64,000 nucleotides of DNA from Ryuthela nishihirai (taxonomy: Eukaryota; Arthropoda; Arachnida; Araneae; Heptathelidae). Under the pieces are notes generated by a model. The model made no database searches. It saw only the letters and a program-made list of their open reading frames with translations, and was not told the origin of the DNA. The translations under genes were made by a program, and so were the position numbers. Location of the stretch: assembly GCA_038380435.1 (NCBI GenBank), contig JAWZYU010000009.1, positions 68,229,901-68,293,900 of the forward strand. Reading direction: 5' to 3'. Positions 36,121 through 47,285 of this stretch are shown piece by piece. How positions within the stretch are numbered: the first letter of the stretch is position 1; every line of letters starts with the position of its first letter.

Positions 36121-37599
36121 CTAGAATGGTTCTCAAAAATTAGGATAATCGGCAAAAACGTATATAGCCGCCGATATATGTAAAAGAATGCACTGAAAAT
36201 GAGTGAGCGTGGAAAATACGCAACGGGAAAAACTATCCTGCATTTAGAGTTGCCGCACGTAAGCCGGAATATGCAAATTAGGAATGCGATGAAGAGACGC
36301 GCGAGACTACTCGCAGCTAGTTTGCTTTCCTTTCGTGGCACATCGACTGATTATGTTTCGAAAACATCGTAGGGATGATTTTCAGCGGTGGAGGGCGATT
36401 GGAAGGATGGAAGCAGGTTAGTCCCAGATGGAAGTCTCCCGAGCATTGAATGATCCACAAAATTTCCTGTCAAGACTCTGAAGACAGTTTCAACAGACAG
36501 GAGATGTTCGTCGTCGACCAGGAAAAGGCCGTCCCCGAGCCACAACTCCTGCAGACCATCGCTATATGAGTCTTACTGCCAGACAGAACAGAGTGATTAC
36601 CGCCAGACTTTGGAGCTTGCAGCAACTACAAGAAGGAGTATTTCAAGGCATATTGTTTACAGACTTCTGAAATAGGTTCCTGGTCTTTATGCCAGGAGAC
36701 CTGATATTTGTGTCCCACTAATTTCCACCATCCGGCGAGCTCGTTTAACGTGGAGTCGCCAATATCACACCAACATCACATTCAGACCTGTGGGCGCATG
36801 TTACATTCATAATTGAATTGCGATTCAACTTAGGTACTGATTCACGAAGTATTCGCATTTGGATAGAACAAGGGACTCGCAACAGTCCCTCGAATGACAG
36901 AAAAAGTGACTACTCTGGTGGCTGTGGCGTGATGGTTGGGGTAGGAATCATCACAACGGGCATACAGACCTGCACATTTTTCCGAGTGAATCTGTTACTG
37001 CTTGCGGTATAGAGACGAGTTCCTGAATTCATATCTCAGGCGATTATGAGTAGCTATTGGTCCAGATTTTATTCTTATGGTCGATAACGCCCCCCTCATC
37101 GAGCTCGTATGGTCGACGATTTTCTCGGAGATGAAGACATTCGCTGAATGGAGTGGCCGCACATCTTCTGACCTCAATCCCATTGAGCATGTATTGGGAT
37201 GCTCTAGGGAAACGCATTGTCCCCTCCCAGAACACTCCACGAACTCAGAACAGCAGTTGTCGAGGAGTGGTCATTAATCCCTCAAGACTTCATCAATATC
37301 CTCATAAACAATATGAGGAATCATTGTTGAGCTGCATTGCTGTCAGAGGTGATCATATTCCAAATTGACATAGCGTATGTCATACGTAACAGACTTTAAG
37401 TATTGTTCCATGGACTGCTCTTTCATGTCAATTCACGATTATGATCTCAGCGCATGCAGTTATAAGATTATAAATTTCTCCTGCTTCATTTACATTTTAT
37501 AATATAATAATAAACCTCTTTACCAAATTTCATTGCATTCCCTAAAAATATTTCGAATTATATACCAATCTATACATTACCCTTTAATTTGAGCACCAG
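36121..37599 (+). mobile_element. Dead Tc1-like transposon
   Basis: Tc1 transposase blocks in order on the plus strand but in several frames: a paired N-terminal region ending RRPGKGRPRATTP (near 36515), HRYMSLTARQNRVITARL (near 36560), YARRPDICVPL (near 36690), RRARLTWSRQYH (near 36740), then C-terminal WDALGKRIVPSQNTPRTQ (near 37190) and CIAVRGDHIPN (near 37350). The region with the DDE core carries many stops. The right end ACCCTTTAATTTGAGCACCAG (37579-37599) resembles an inverted repeat, and a weakly matching left end GGTTCTCAAAAATTAGG is near 36128. Clearly inactive. Confidence 0.8.
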
Positions 37600-38036
37600 T
37601 ATATCATCATCCTCTTGTAGACGAAATGTTCAACACATTTAGTATTTTTATATTTAACGTTGCTCTTAAATTCTTCATACATAAGTATCCTTCCTTAAGA
37701 ATAATTAAAAGTTGGCAACCCAGTTCAAACAGATCTTCTCAGGAAAATTTAGGCTTGTAGAGCCTGCCACCGTCAAATGAAGATTTTTCTAAGTAACAAG
37801 ATCTTCGACTTTTAGTTGGACTGGTAGAATTAGCCAATCAAGTACAAAAAGAGGCAATTAAAAATGGGAGACTATCTGCTGCAGTTCAGCGCTTTTTCTT
37901 ACACCGCATCCGCATTTGTGTCATCGCTAAAATAGATAATGCTAAGATTCCGGACTGTTGCCATAATACTAAAATTCGAATTAACAATACGAAAGCAGCC
38001 GACATAGCCATGAATCACAAAGTAAATGCTGTGATT
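37600..38036. other. AT-rich stretch, nothing recognised
   Basis: No feature supported. Confidence 0.4.
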
Positions 38037-38044
38037 GTCTACAC

Positions 38045-38252
38045 CAGTGGTTCTCAACCTTTTATGCTTCACGTACCCCCTGGAAATGTGTATGTAAGTG
38101 GCGTACCCCTTGTATATATAGATAAAACTATAGTTATAGTATAACAATGAGAATAAAACACATATATATATATAACATATATCTAGCGACTTTTGAGCTC
38201 TCACGGCGTGCCACAGAAAATTTAACCGCGTACCCCACGTTGAGAACCCCTA
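38045..38252. mobile_element. hAT-type MITE with 8-bp target duplication
   Basis: Ends CAGTGGTTCTCAACC and GTTGAGAACCCCTA, typical of hAT elements. The flanks GTCTACAC (38037-38044) and GTTTACAC (38253-38260) are an 8-bp duplication with one mismatch. The 208-bp interior is non-coding. Confidence 0.85.
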
Positions 38253-38260
38253 GTTTACAC

Positions 38261-39195
38261 AATACGACAAATAACGATAAAGAAAATGAATATAGAAATG
38301 ATACTATGTTGATTTAAGTTTGACAAAAATGAATGCTAAATTTGAAATTCGTTTATTTTTTTATGATTATTTTTGGTGGGGTAGTGACCCAGGTGGCCTA
38401 ATGGATGAGCTGCTCCTGTATATATTCTTGTAGTTTACTTATTAGAAACGTATTGTCTGCAATTGATTTGATATAACTGCGTGATATCAAAGAATGGATG
38501 TAGTCTTTGCAAACTGTTTTTTTTAAGTGAGAGAGCTCATTGTGGCATCTTTGTTTCTTACTCAAATTATACCTTTCTAAAATATTGTAAATTACTGCTT
38601 TATAAAAAGGAGAATTTTTTCTGCCATCGCCGTTAAATGCATGTTAACATCGACCATACAGTTAACACAAATGAAAGATACTGAAGAAAAAAAACTTGGG
38701 ATGTCCCTTTAAAAGTTTGCTGGACACTTCACATTATTATTATTAAAGGGAATATGTAGAATAAAAATGGTCCTCAGCATTACATTATTTAATCTAATCT
38801 ATTATGTTTTGGTGCATAAACAGCTAAAAAATGATAATTAAATATTTTTGTTAAGTGGCTTTTTGTTGAGAACAGGGAGATAACCAAAGTGGATGTGCAG
38901 GAGTCTGAATCCAAATATATTCCATATTTCTGATAAATTTACATTATATAGATATATACATCATTTTACAACCCTGATCTATGCAGTGTTTGACGTGAAT
39001 TGAAAATTACGGACCAAACATTGGGCACAAATTATCTAAGTGAAATATGGTGAATGTGGTCAAACACAAGACCTTATTATACACTAAGGAACAGTTCAAA
39101 ATACTGGTATTGTTTGAATATATATATAGGATGCTTGTGGGATCTTGAGCATTATTAAAGAACATTGACTTGATGATTCGAAAAAGAATTGAAAA
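38261..39195. other. AT-rich stretch, nothing recognised
   Basis: No coding or repeat signal recognised. Confidence 0.4.
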
Positions 39196-40310
39196 TAAAT
39201 TATTTTAATATTTTTTGTGCCCCATCGAAATGCGCAAAACATCGATTTATCCCCTGAAAATCGTAAAATGGAATTTTGATTCCTGGAAATCGAAAAATAT
39301 CATTTTGCCCTCTAGAAGTGGTATAATAATATTTTGGCCCCTTAACAGTCGCAAAATATAATTTTGATCGTAAAATAATATTTCGCTTCCCCAGAAATAA
39401 TAAAATTGCTTTTTCGCTGAAGTCGTTTAATAGAATGCGGCATCTTATACTGGGGCATTGTTTTTTTTATTTGCGACATATAGGACAGAGAAGAATCCTA
39501 GAAGCTACTCCTAGCTCTTACAATCCTTCTCATACAAGGATATGTTCTATTAAGACTGAACTCACTGCTGACCACAGCCTCAGTTAGAGCTAACACAGCA
39601 AACAAAGTTCATCTTGCTGGAACAATCGCTAGCTGACTAACCACATGCCAGTTAAGGCATGCTGGGTATCTTTTTTTGTCACATCTGTTGTTTTGTCTTT
39701 TACTCTTTACAATTTTGACTTTTAACTTTGGTTGCGGGTTTATATGTCTTTTACCCTTTTTTTTATCTCGTTTGGCGCATTATAGCCTTAATTGCTAATG
39801 CGCCATAAAACTCCAAACTATCAACCAACCAACCTGAAGCCAACCAAATGCGTAAAGCAGCATTTTGATATCCTGGAAAACGTGAATATCATTTTGATCA
39901 CCTCGAAGACAAAACAGAATCCCGAATTCCTAAAAATAGTAAATTATCGTTTTCATCCCCTGGGAATCATAAAAGAGCATTGAAAACCTGAAACCCTGAA
40001 AATGATAAAATAGCACTTTGATCCCAGGGGAAGTAGTAAAATAGCATTTTGACCTTTTCCGGAAGTTACAAACGCTGTGAATTCATGGAAATAACAAAAT
40101 TGCATTTTTGATTCCGTTAAAGCTGTAAAATAGCATTTTTGATCCCATGAAAAAGTATAAAACCTAAAATTAACCTCATTCAAACTGTAAAATAGCATTT
40201 TTAAATGAAATTTCAAATTACATTTTAGCAGTATTGAAATTGTAAAATACATTTAGACTACCCTTGAAACCGTAAAATATCATTTTATCACCCCTTTTCC
40301 TTTGAAAATG
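39196..40310 (+). repeat. Degenerate tandem repeat (TAAAATAGCATTTTGATCCC type)
   Basis: Variants of GTAAAATAGCATTTTGATCC recur every 30-45 bp at 39196-39430 and 39850-40310. The array is split by repeat R6 (39470-39835). Units are too diverged to fix a period by eye. Confidence 0.7.
39470..39835 (+). repeat. Dispersed repeat R6, copy in the tandem array
   Basis: The first 190 bp match 48415-48605 and its inverse at 59600-59790: CTACTCCTA, CTGCTGACCACAGCCTCAG (CTGCTGATCACTACCTCAG in the others), TCTTGCTGGAACAATCGCTAGC. It continues with a perfect 10-bp hairpin TGGCGCATTA / TAATGCGCCA (39773-39805) and a CCAACCAACC tail, which suggests a retroposed element. Confidence 0.6.
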
Positions 40311-40362
40311 ATCCCTGCTTGAAATCAAACCATGCTATGAAACTTAATTAGCACCTGGACGC

Positions 40363-40550
40363 ATGCCCGTGGCCGAGTGGTTAGCACGCTTGGCTACTAG
40401 TCTAAAGGAACGGGGGATTCGAGTCTCGGGTAAGTCATGGGGTGTTTGTGTTGTTTTTCTGCTGATGTCTTGCCTTCCTCACAGACCTAATAATGGCGTA
40501 TTAAACGGAACTGCTCCTGTCAGACCTCTGTGGCAAGCAGCTGCTTGAGG
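40363..40550 (+). repeat. SINE2, full length
   Basis: A box CCGTGGCCGAGTGGTTAGC, B box GATTCGAGTCTCGG, body and 3' end AAGCAGCTGCTTGAGG followed by a T-run. Confidence 0.9.
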
Positions 40551-41390
40551 TTTTTTTTGCGGGTAATTTGCCTGTATATTCACCACCCGTGAAACCTGAT
40601 CCTGGACTAAAAACGTGTATATCAGTGAAACGATGTAAATAAACAGATTTTGGAGGAGTTACTAACCCCTTAACGGTAAAATCAAGATATTAAGGAATTT
40701 GATGCGACAGATCTCCCGATATTTAACCGAAATGCGCACTCCTTTGCTTTCATGCTAAAATATTATGGGAATTCCAAAATATCATATTGCGACTAAAAGA
40801 ATACATTCAACACTTTCATTTTGTGTTAGTGCAAACCAATATTAGAAGTCCTACGGCTTTTCAGATCAATTGTTCAAAGAAACAAAGAGCATTTAAACTT
40901 TTATATCAATATTTTATTTTTCAATTTGGATGTTAGAACTTATAGCCAATTTTCCGCTTTAAGTCCGAATAAGAGAACACAGAATTTTATGACACGTCGC
41001 TAATTGAGCACCTTTTGGTATTGAGGGAGAACGTAATAATGTGTGGCAATCCCGGTGTTTCGCTATACTGAGACAGCACTACACCTTGAGGGAGTTGCCA
41101 GGAAACCACAATCCACTAGCCAGGGTACTTTCTGTTGATCTTGCCTTCTTAGATCATACCTTACTGCGGGAGAAGACCTGTGGAAGAGAGAGACCTTACA
41201 TTTAGAAACAAGACTGTCTGATGAAATAATCATTGAGGTGCAGTGAGTGGGTATTTTTGAATTTAGAAACATGCCTAGGAAAAAGCCAAAATCACTCACT
41301 GATTTTTGTCCAAATGCTTTGACAAAATATATCAGATGTTATCGTTTGAATTTAGAAGCCGAACTTTTGAAGAAGTCCTAACTTTTTGAG
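40551..41390. other. Unassigned stretch
   Basis: A 78-codon minus frame (41063-41299) contains GFFLGMFLNSK and is GC-balanced, but I do not recognise it. Otherwise nothing. Confidence 0.35.
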
Positions 41391-42310
41391 TCATCCGCAG
41401 CGGAGACTCCCAGGCTGTCCGTCGATAAGCCACGCCTAATCAGTTTCCACCAGCCTTTCAGCATGACCCACAACTTCGTCCTCTCCATGAAACCAACTTG
41501 CGGCCCCCAGCGCACAAGCTGTCACCCACTTCGGGGCTTGCAACTCTAGTCTTTCGCAGATGCAGGAGGAGTCTGCCTACTCAGGTTCACCACGTCCTTT
41601 CAACAGACCCTCCCTTTCTAGGCACCTCCAGGGGGTTGCCAACCCGGTTGCACGCATAAGGACCACCAGTCCACCCCACTTTGCAGAGGAACCTAAGCTC
41701 CTCCACCACTACGAAATCTATCTGTTCTGCCAAAACAGCTCATGTGGGACTCTTAGTTTGGCTTTTCCATCGATAAGCCCGTCAACCAGGTTAGCTACTC
41801 CCGGTCGCGAGCCTCCAACTTCGTCCTCTCCATCGTGAGCGGGCCGAAGCCCCCAGTGAACAGTCTTCCGACCAACGATATCACTGAGACCGCATCGATG
41901 AGCCCACTGGACAGGGTTCTCAAAACCCTGTCAGCAGACCCCCAAGTACGGCCCCTTAACCGGGACTGCAACCCCAAGCTTCTCAGGGGACAAGTCAATA
42001 AGCCCACTGGACCGGTTCCCCTCTAAAACCAGTCCGCAGATCCTCAACAGGCCCCCTCCACCAGGGGCCACACGATATCGTGAACTCCAGAGTGCCAGCG
42101 ATCCGAACCCAACTTCTCAGAGACACCGTAGCCCCCCCCCCCCCCACACACACACACCACGACAAGGTGGTCCCACTTCGGGGGGGGGGGGGGGCTATCA
42201 CAACAGATAGGAGAGAATAAACGACCATGCCATCCACACCGGGACTCGAACCGGACCTCGGAAGTCGCAGTGTCACCGTGAGCCTAAGCGATACCACTAA
42301 GCCGGCCAAT
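41391..42310 (-). repeat. GC-rich repeat with tRNA-like head (SINE3)
   Basis: The minus strand starts near 42307 with GGCCGGCTTAGTGGTATCGC (A-box-like) and GGTCCGGTTCGAGTCCCGG (B box, near 42250). Related heads occur at 47518-47572 and 60640-60690. The GC-rich body carries internal repeats (AAGCCCACTGGACAGGGTT near 41900 and AAGCCCACTGGACCGGTT near 42000). It also has two homopolymer runs, C then G, near 42132-42195. How far the element extends is uncertain. Confidence 0.5.
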
Positions 42311-42569
42311 ATTTTTAATTTTATAAATTTGGTTTTTAAGTCTATGTAATTTTTTTTGTTTCAATCAAAATTCAGTGCTATATTGCTAGGACAAGCAATG
42401 CTGATGGTAAATATTCCCTTTTAGAAACATATTTCGACTTTAATAACTCTGTAACTTGTAAATGAATGTTGCCTAACATTAAAACTTTAGGAGCCTTACA
42501 CTCAACGCCCACGTTATTAGGCATAGGTCCATATTTCGTTAATAGTAGGGCCGCATTTTCTCTTAGGTA

Positions 42570-42780
42570 CAGTCGCTCAAAAAAGTATCCGAACACTATG
42601 GTTGATTACAAAATTCAGAAAAAATATCTGGCGAAATATCAGAAGAAATTAGTGATCTGGCAACCTTCGTGTCACGTGACACGAAGGTTGCCAGATCACT
42701 AATTTCTAAAAATCGTTGGCAGATATTTTTTCTGAATTCGGTAATCAACCATGGTGTTCGGATACTTTTTTGAGCGACTG
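42570..42780. mobile_element. Hairpin MITE (Tc1/mariner type), copy 1
   Basis: Ends CAGTCGCTCAAAAAAG and CTTTTTTGAGCGACTG flanked by TA on both sides (42568-42569, 42781-42782). The whole 211 bp is almost one hairpin, folding at GTCACGTGAC near 42675. No coding capacity. Same family as 49112-49325. Confidence 0.9.
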
Positions 42781-42929
42781 TACTAGACTAGGGGAGCCAA
42801 TAAAATCGTGAGCCATCATTTGAAAACTGCAATTTGTTAGTTTAAATAACAACAAAATGTGTCTTTTGTTTATGTTTGTCTTATGTTGTTTGCTAGTTGC
42901 AAGTATATATGAAGAGCGATTACTCTCTT

Positions 42930-42936
42930 TATAAAG
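42930..42936 (+). promoter_or_regulatory. TATA-like box, tentative
   Basis: TATAAAG lies 43 bp before the candidate first exon. This is a suitable distance for a transcription start near 42960, but such sites are common in AT-rich DNA. Confidence 0.25.
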
Positions 42937-42978
42937 TACTCTGTCTCCTGACAATTGGAAACGAACTTTTAAAAGAAT

Positions 42979-43076
42979 ATGGATTGTGAGGCTATGCATT
43001 ATATTGCCAGACGTATTTGGGATACTTGCATGTTATCTGAAAGGAAACCACATTCAAAGTTCACTGAATTTGAAAA
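42979..43076 (+). CDS. Candidate first exon of an unknown gene
   Basis: The ATG at 42979 opens a frame starting MDCEAMHYIARRIWDTCM, charged and mixed like real protein. The exon would end at a strong donor, AA|GTAAGT at 43077; reading through gives a stop at once (43078-43080). A TATA-like box lies 43 bp upstream. The donor leaves two bases of a codon, which does not match the phase of the candidate last exon at 44853, so at least one further exon would be needed. I do not recognise the family. Confidence 0.3.
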
Positions 43077-43619
43077 GTAAGTTTTTTTTTTCAGAAAAAT
43101 GTTGCACAAGATGAATTGTAGCTTTCAGTCAAAGTTCGTTTTTAGGGTTTTAGAAATATTCGTTTAATATTTAAAAAGTTTTAGATGAAAAATGTGGCAT
43201 CAGGAACTGTTGTTACATTCGCCCTAAACACCTTTTCGAAACTAATGCGAAATTGAAAAAAACATTTTCCAAACTTCCGAAATTACATTTATTTCAGCAA
43301 ACAATTTGCTACAATTTTAATGTAAATACTTACAACTAGAAAGACTGATGTAAATGTTTCAGTTTTCAGGAACCTTTACATAATAAAGAAATATTGCTCA
43401 AAATCTAGATTTGGAGTTGAATAATAAAAGGGATGTTGGCTTAAAAAAAAATACCGAGACTTTTTATGTTGCTGGTTATGCGACTTATCTAAAAAGCTCC
43501 CTTTAGACCAGTGTCATCGATGAAAGTCATATAAAGTTGAATGACTGACTGTGGTATAATGCTTAAGCTTAAATAGAGGAGATCTTAATCAGCCGCCAAT
43601 AGCTAATTTATCAGAGAAT

Positions 43620-43690
43620 CTGATATTTCATCAGGAGGTCCTGGGTTCGGATCCCACACTGCTAATGACAGTTTTACCTTTATACGTATC
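43620..43690 (+). repeat. tRNA-like fragment related to the 10-kb foldback
   Basis: ATCAGGAGGTCCTGGGTTCGG and ATCCCAC match ATCAGGAGGTCGTAGGTTCAG and ATCCCAC at 10022, including a B-box-like core, followed by CAGTTTTACCTTTATACG. Confidence 0.55.
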
Positions 43691-44369
43691 TAGAATTTCG
43701 ATTTTTTTTTTTTTGAAATTTTCTACTTGTAACATTTTATTACAAAACGTTTAATTCAAAGTTAAAGAGCTTTGAATACATTTTTTCCATTCGCACAACA
43801 CTAAAATGTTCCAGTAGTTTGATAATTTTGCGCAATTTGTTCATTCTAAGACAAATTACACAAAATAGTTCAAGGAAAATTGTTCTGAAAAAAGAAATGT
43901 GTAGAAGAAAAGATGTTTTAATTTTAAATGAGTGATTTGGTTTTAAAAGTTATTACTTACTGGAAATTACAAATTATGTGCTTTTATAATATTTATTACA
44001 TTAATTTTGCTAGTTATTAACAAAACTATTATTATCATCAAAATTACTGCATCCATTTTGATTATATTATTTCTTCCATTTATGAGAGAAAAAACAATTT
44101 ATAATTTTTTATACGAAATCAAAAAACTACCGTATGTGAGCACACCACAACTTGGTGTTCCTAGGGGCAACTAGGGTATAAATCTGGCCTTGGTCAATAA
44201 CAACTCAGATACAGGACTCAGTAACTACTTAAATAGGCTTTTTTATGAAGAAAATATGACATGATAATATTCAATCAAATTTGTTTGAATCTCGATTTTC
44301 GAGAATATTTGCCCAGTTTTTAGAGAGTTACGGGAATTGAAATATTTAACAGCAACAATGCCAGTTTAA

Positions 44370-44578
44370 ATAATTGGGACGTAAAGCCATGGCTCAGCTA
44401 TACACCGTGCACATTAAACAACACGTTTGTTTGTTTTGACTGCATGATTTCATCTGTCTAACAGCTGTCCAATGGTTCCTTTTCCTCCAACATTCTCTGA
44501 GCCCTTGAGATCCTTTGTGATCTGGCCATTTAACCCATTGTATGCAAAAAAAGTGCCACTCTGAAGCAAAACATCAAA
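44370..44578 (+). repeat. SINE1, 5'-truncated
   Basis: Body blocks GCCATGGCTCAGCTATACACC, CTAACAGCTGTCCAATGG, CTCTGAGCCCTTGAGATCC and GCCATTTAACCCATTGTATGC, ending in AGCAAAACATC. The tRNA head is missing. Confidence 0.8.
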
Positions 44579-44852
44579 CACTTGCGACAACATGGTTCCC
44601 AACAGAATGTAACCGTTATAGTGAACAACACACTGAAATAGTACACATTTTTCTCTTAAAGATATCTACGTTTGTGATACATAGTTACACCGAAGCAGCT
44701 TTCTGCAACTAAACAACCTGCTCCCAAGCATCTCAATTCAATCACTACCTTTCCTAAACACATTTCATCAGTGTTAATTCCATTACAGATATCACTCTTT
44801 CTTCTTTTCGTCGGCACTCCTTTGTCCCGGAGCTCTCATTGATGGCGAACAG

Positions 44853-45094
44853 GGTTCCCTATAGGAGAAACCTTCAGACATTTCACTTCAGTTGAAGCTT
44901 TACGCCCTGCTCTAATTGCACTATGGGAAAAAGTTGCAAACTTGCACTCATTGCTCCCAAGCGTACACTTTGCAAGTGACAGTTTCCGGATGACTGTCTG
45001 GGAAAGCTGCAGTAAATCCGTAATTGTTTCCTTACCTTTTTCGTGGATGAAGGAGAAAGTTTTGGCAGAAGTTTTAGCAGAAGCTTCAAAATAA
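44853..45094 (+). CDS. Candidate last exon of an unknown gene
   Basis: A 79-codon frame with no internal stop begins after a plausible acceptor (a pyrimidine-rich tract from about 44790, then GAACAG at 44852) and ends at TAA 45092-45094; AATAAA overlaps the stop. The translation is balanced and helix-like: GETFRHFTSVEALRPALIAL, then WEKVANLHSLLPSVHF, ASDSFRMTVWESCSKS and LPFSWMKEKVLAEVLAEASK. Upstream of the acceptor the frame closes at 44840-44842, which fits an intron boundary. There is no start codon near its beginning, so it would be an internal or last exon. I do not recognise the family. Confidence 0.4.
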
Positions 45095-45305
45095 ATTAAA
45101 ACATCATTCCAAACAGTGAAACGGATAACTATCTTTGTTTTTGCGATACACGGACAAAAGTAAATATGTTCGATACTTTTTGAATGCTTAGAATTTTGAA
45201 TTATACCATTTCGTCTTTTAATATTGCTATAGACGCAGCCGTTTAATTTAATTTAATAGGATGAATGTTGTCTTTGGCGGTGCTTTGGTTCCAGACCATA
45301 AACAT

Positions 45306-45455
45306 AAACTTGGATAAAGTAATCAGCAACTTGGATAATGATCAGAAACCTGGATAATGATCGGAACTTGGATAAAATTATGAGAAATTCTGATAAAAAC
45401 CGTATATTTGGCTAAAACAATCAGAAACTTGGATAATCATAAACATGGATACATT
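45306..45455 (+). repeat. Short tandem repeat, AACTTGGATAATGATCAG unit
   Basis: Seven or so variants of about 20 bp: CAACTTGGATAATGATCAG, AAACCTGGATAATGATCGG, AACTTGGATAAAATTATGAG, AAACTTGGATAATCAT. Confidence 0.75.
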
Positions 45456-45827
45456 TTAAGGCTATATAGGCTTAGGCTACGTTGGCTAATACTAGTTAGG
45501 AGACGTCGGAGTAATATTAGATTAGAGCGCTCAGAAAATGTTCCTTGAACTCTCGTCAAATGATTAATAATTAAAAAGGCCTAGTTTAGAGTTTATGTTA
45601 ATATTTTACTGTCGGCAATATACATGGATCAGTTAATTAGTGGACTGACGTTGTGTAATCTTCATCACTGGAGTCTGCAGGTGTTTCCTCCTTCTCGAAG
45701 TTTCTCCATTGAAAGCTATGAACGTCATTGCATAACCCAGCATCGAATGTTTCCTGCAAGCTATTTATGAAAGGGTTCGGAACATCGTAGTTGTGGGCGC
45801 TCGAGCCTCTTCATCATTTCCAAAACA

Positions 45828-46167
45828 ATGGGGGCGGAGTCTGGCTCAGTTGGCAGCACGACTACAAGCTATAGTTCCCAGGTTCGATTTCCACCTGTGA
45901 CAGCAACGAGATTTATCTCCGCTAAACCCTACTCTGCCATTGGTCAGAGAGGAGACAACGATGGGCTTGGAAAGACTGCCGTTCGTCCGATGGTACGTAG
46001 AGCCATGGTCCTTTCAGCAGGACATATGAGCATAGGGTACAACCCCTGTGAGCCATAACCTATGCACATTGATATCCTATGCGCATGATTTAAGTACACG
46101 CTGAATGACCTTGATGGAAGGCTTTCATCTGTTTCCTAACAGCTTTCCAGTAGTTTTTTCTCTCAAA
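45828..46167 (+). repeat. SINE1 copy crossed by the palindrome boundary
   Basis: Head GTCTGGCTCAGTTGGCAGC, B box GGTTCGATTTCC near 45880, and body. From about 46089 on it belongs to the inverted duplication; the part before that is absent from the right arm. Confidence 0.85.
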
Positions 46168-46521
46168 TGGGGCGAGGGGGGGGGGCTCAGTCGATAGCGT
46201 GCCAGGCTCGTATTCTGTAGTTTCCAGATTCGAGTCCCAGCTGGAGAAGCATTGAGATTTATTTTCGCAAAACTCCCTGCCCTTCCCTCAGTCAGTAGGG
46301 GGCACCGATGTACTAAGAAAGGCCGCCGTCCTTCGGGAGTAAAGCCGTGGTTCCGTGTCCAGGAACACGCTGAATGGATTTGATGGGAGGCGACCATGTC
46401 TCGCAAAAACTATCCAGTGGCTTCTGTTCCCTCACCCTTCTCTGAACCCTCGGGGTTCTTTGACCTAGCCATTTAGTCCATTGTGTGGAAAAAGGTGCCA
46501 CTCAGAAGTAAAACAACCCAA
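46168..46521 (+). repeat. SINE1 copy in left arm
   Basis: Head with a G-run then GCTCAGTCGATAGCGTGCCAG, B box-like GATTCGAGTCCC, 3' end GAAGTAAAACAACCCAACC. It is inserted near the 3' end of the preceding SINE1. Its inverse is at 61333-61682. Confidence 0.85.
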
Positions 46522-46620
46522 CCTTCTCCCAACTTTCTCTGAGCCTTGGTACCCATGTGACCTGGCCATTTAGCTCATTCTGCGAAAAAGAATTCTGCTC
46601 AGAGGTAAAACAATCCAGCC
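46522..46620 (+). repeat. SINE1 3' fragment in left arm
   Basis: CTCTGAGCCTTGGTACCC to GAGGTAAAACAATCC. Inverse at 61225-61332. Confidence 0.75.
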
Positions 46621-46703
46621 AAAAATGACGGCTTGTTAACAATGTTTCCAGCTTGGAAACCGATGAAAATCGCAAGATGCGATAGCGGAGGAATGATTTA
46701 GAT

Positions 46704-47031
46704 CAGGCGTGTCCAACCCGCCGCCCTGAACAGCTAGTACTGCGGCCCACAAAATCGTAAAGTTTACGTGTTTACAACATACGTAAGCTTTCAACATGAC
46801 TATGTGATTTTTCAGCTAGTTTTTGATATCCCACTAGTTTTACGTTGCCCTTTTTTAAATATTATAATAAAAAACATAAGAAAATAAGTGAAGTTTTATT
46901 ATTCATATACATTAATTATGTTATATATTTTATGTGCGGCCCAAAACAATTCATCTTCACTCAATGCGGACCAGGGAAGTCAAATCTTCACACAATGTGG
47001 CCCAGGGAAGTCAAAAGTTTGGACACGCCTG
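46704..47031. mobile_element. hAT-type non-autonomous element, complete (left arm)
   Basis: Ends CAGGCGTGTCCAACCCGC and AGTTTGGACACGCCTG. Target duplication ATTTAGAT/ACTTAGAT (46696-46703, 47032-47039). 328 bp, non-coding. The right arm has the same insertion but with one end deleted, so it predates the duplication. The ends resemble those of the larger hAT at 53535. Confidence 0.85.
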
Positions 47032-47285
47032 ACTTAGATGCTCTAGTATCGCAGCACCGATGTTGGTGACAACAATTCGAACTAAAGCAGCGGAATGGGT
47101 CATCGCGTTGTCGCGGTGTAGAATTCTGACTCGAAATTGTGGTCGTTTTTCACGAACTGCACATGAATCTGCATAAGTTTCTTTAATCGATATTGACACC
47201 GTAACATAAAATGCGTTAGAAGAACATCTTTGCAACCAAAAACACCCGAATCATTTGTTTCCCGACTCGAAATTCCGTACACCAT
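47032..47285 (-). pseudogene. mariner transposase fragment (left arm only)
   Basis: Minus-strand translation in two frames gives a GVFGCKDVLLTHF-like block, then REKRPQF and VRILHRDNAMTHSAALVR with TNIGAAILEHL. This is the second-Asp region of mariner transposases (usually HDNARPHTA...). The neighbouring blocks are missing and a frameshift lies between the two parts. The segment is deleted from the right arm. Confidence 0.65.

Noticed and set aside
42640..42720. Rho-independent terminator or CRISPR-like palindrome
   Set aside because: It is the central hairpin of a TA-flanked MITE in eukaryotic DNA. No repeat-spacer array exists in the window.
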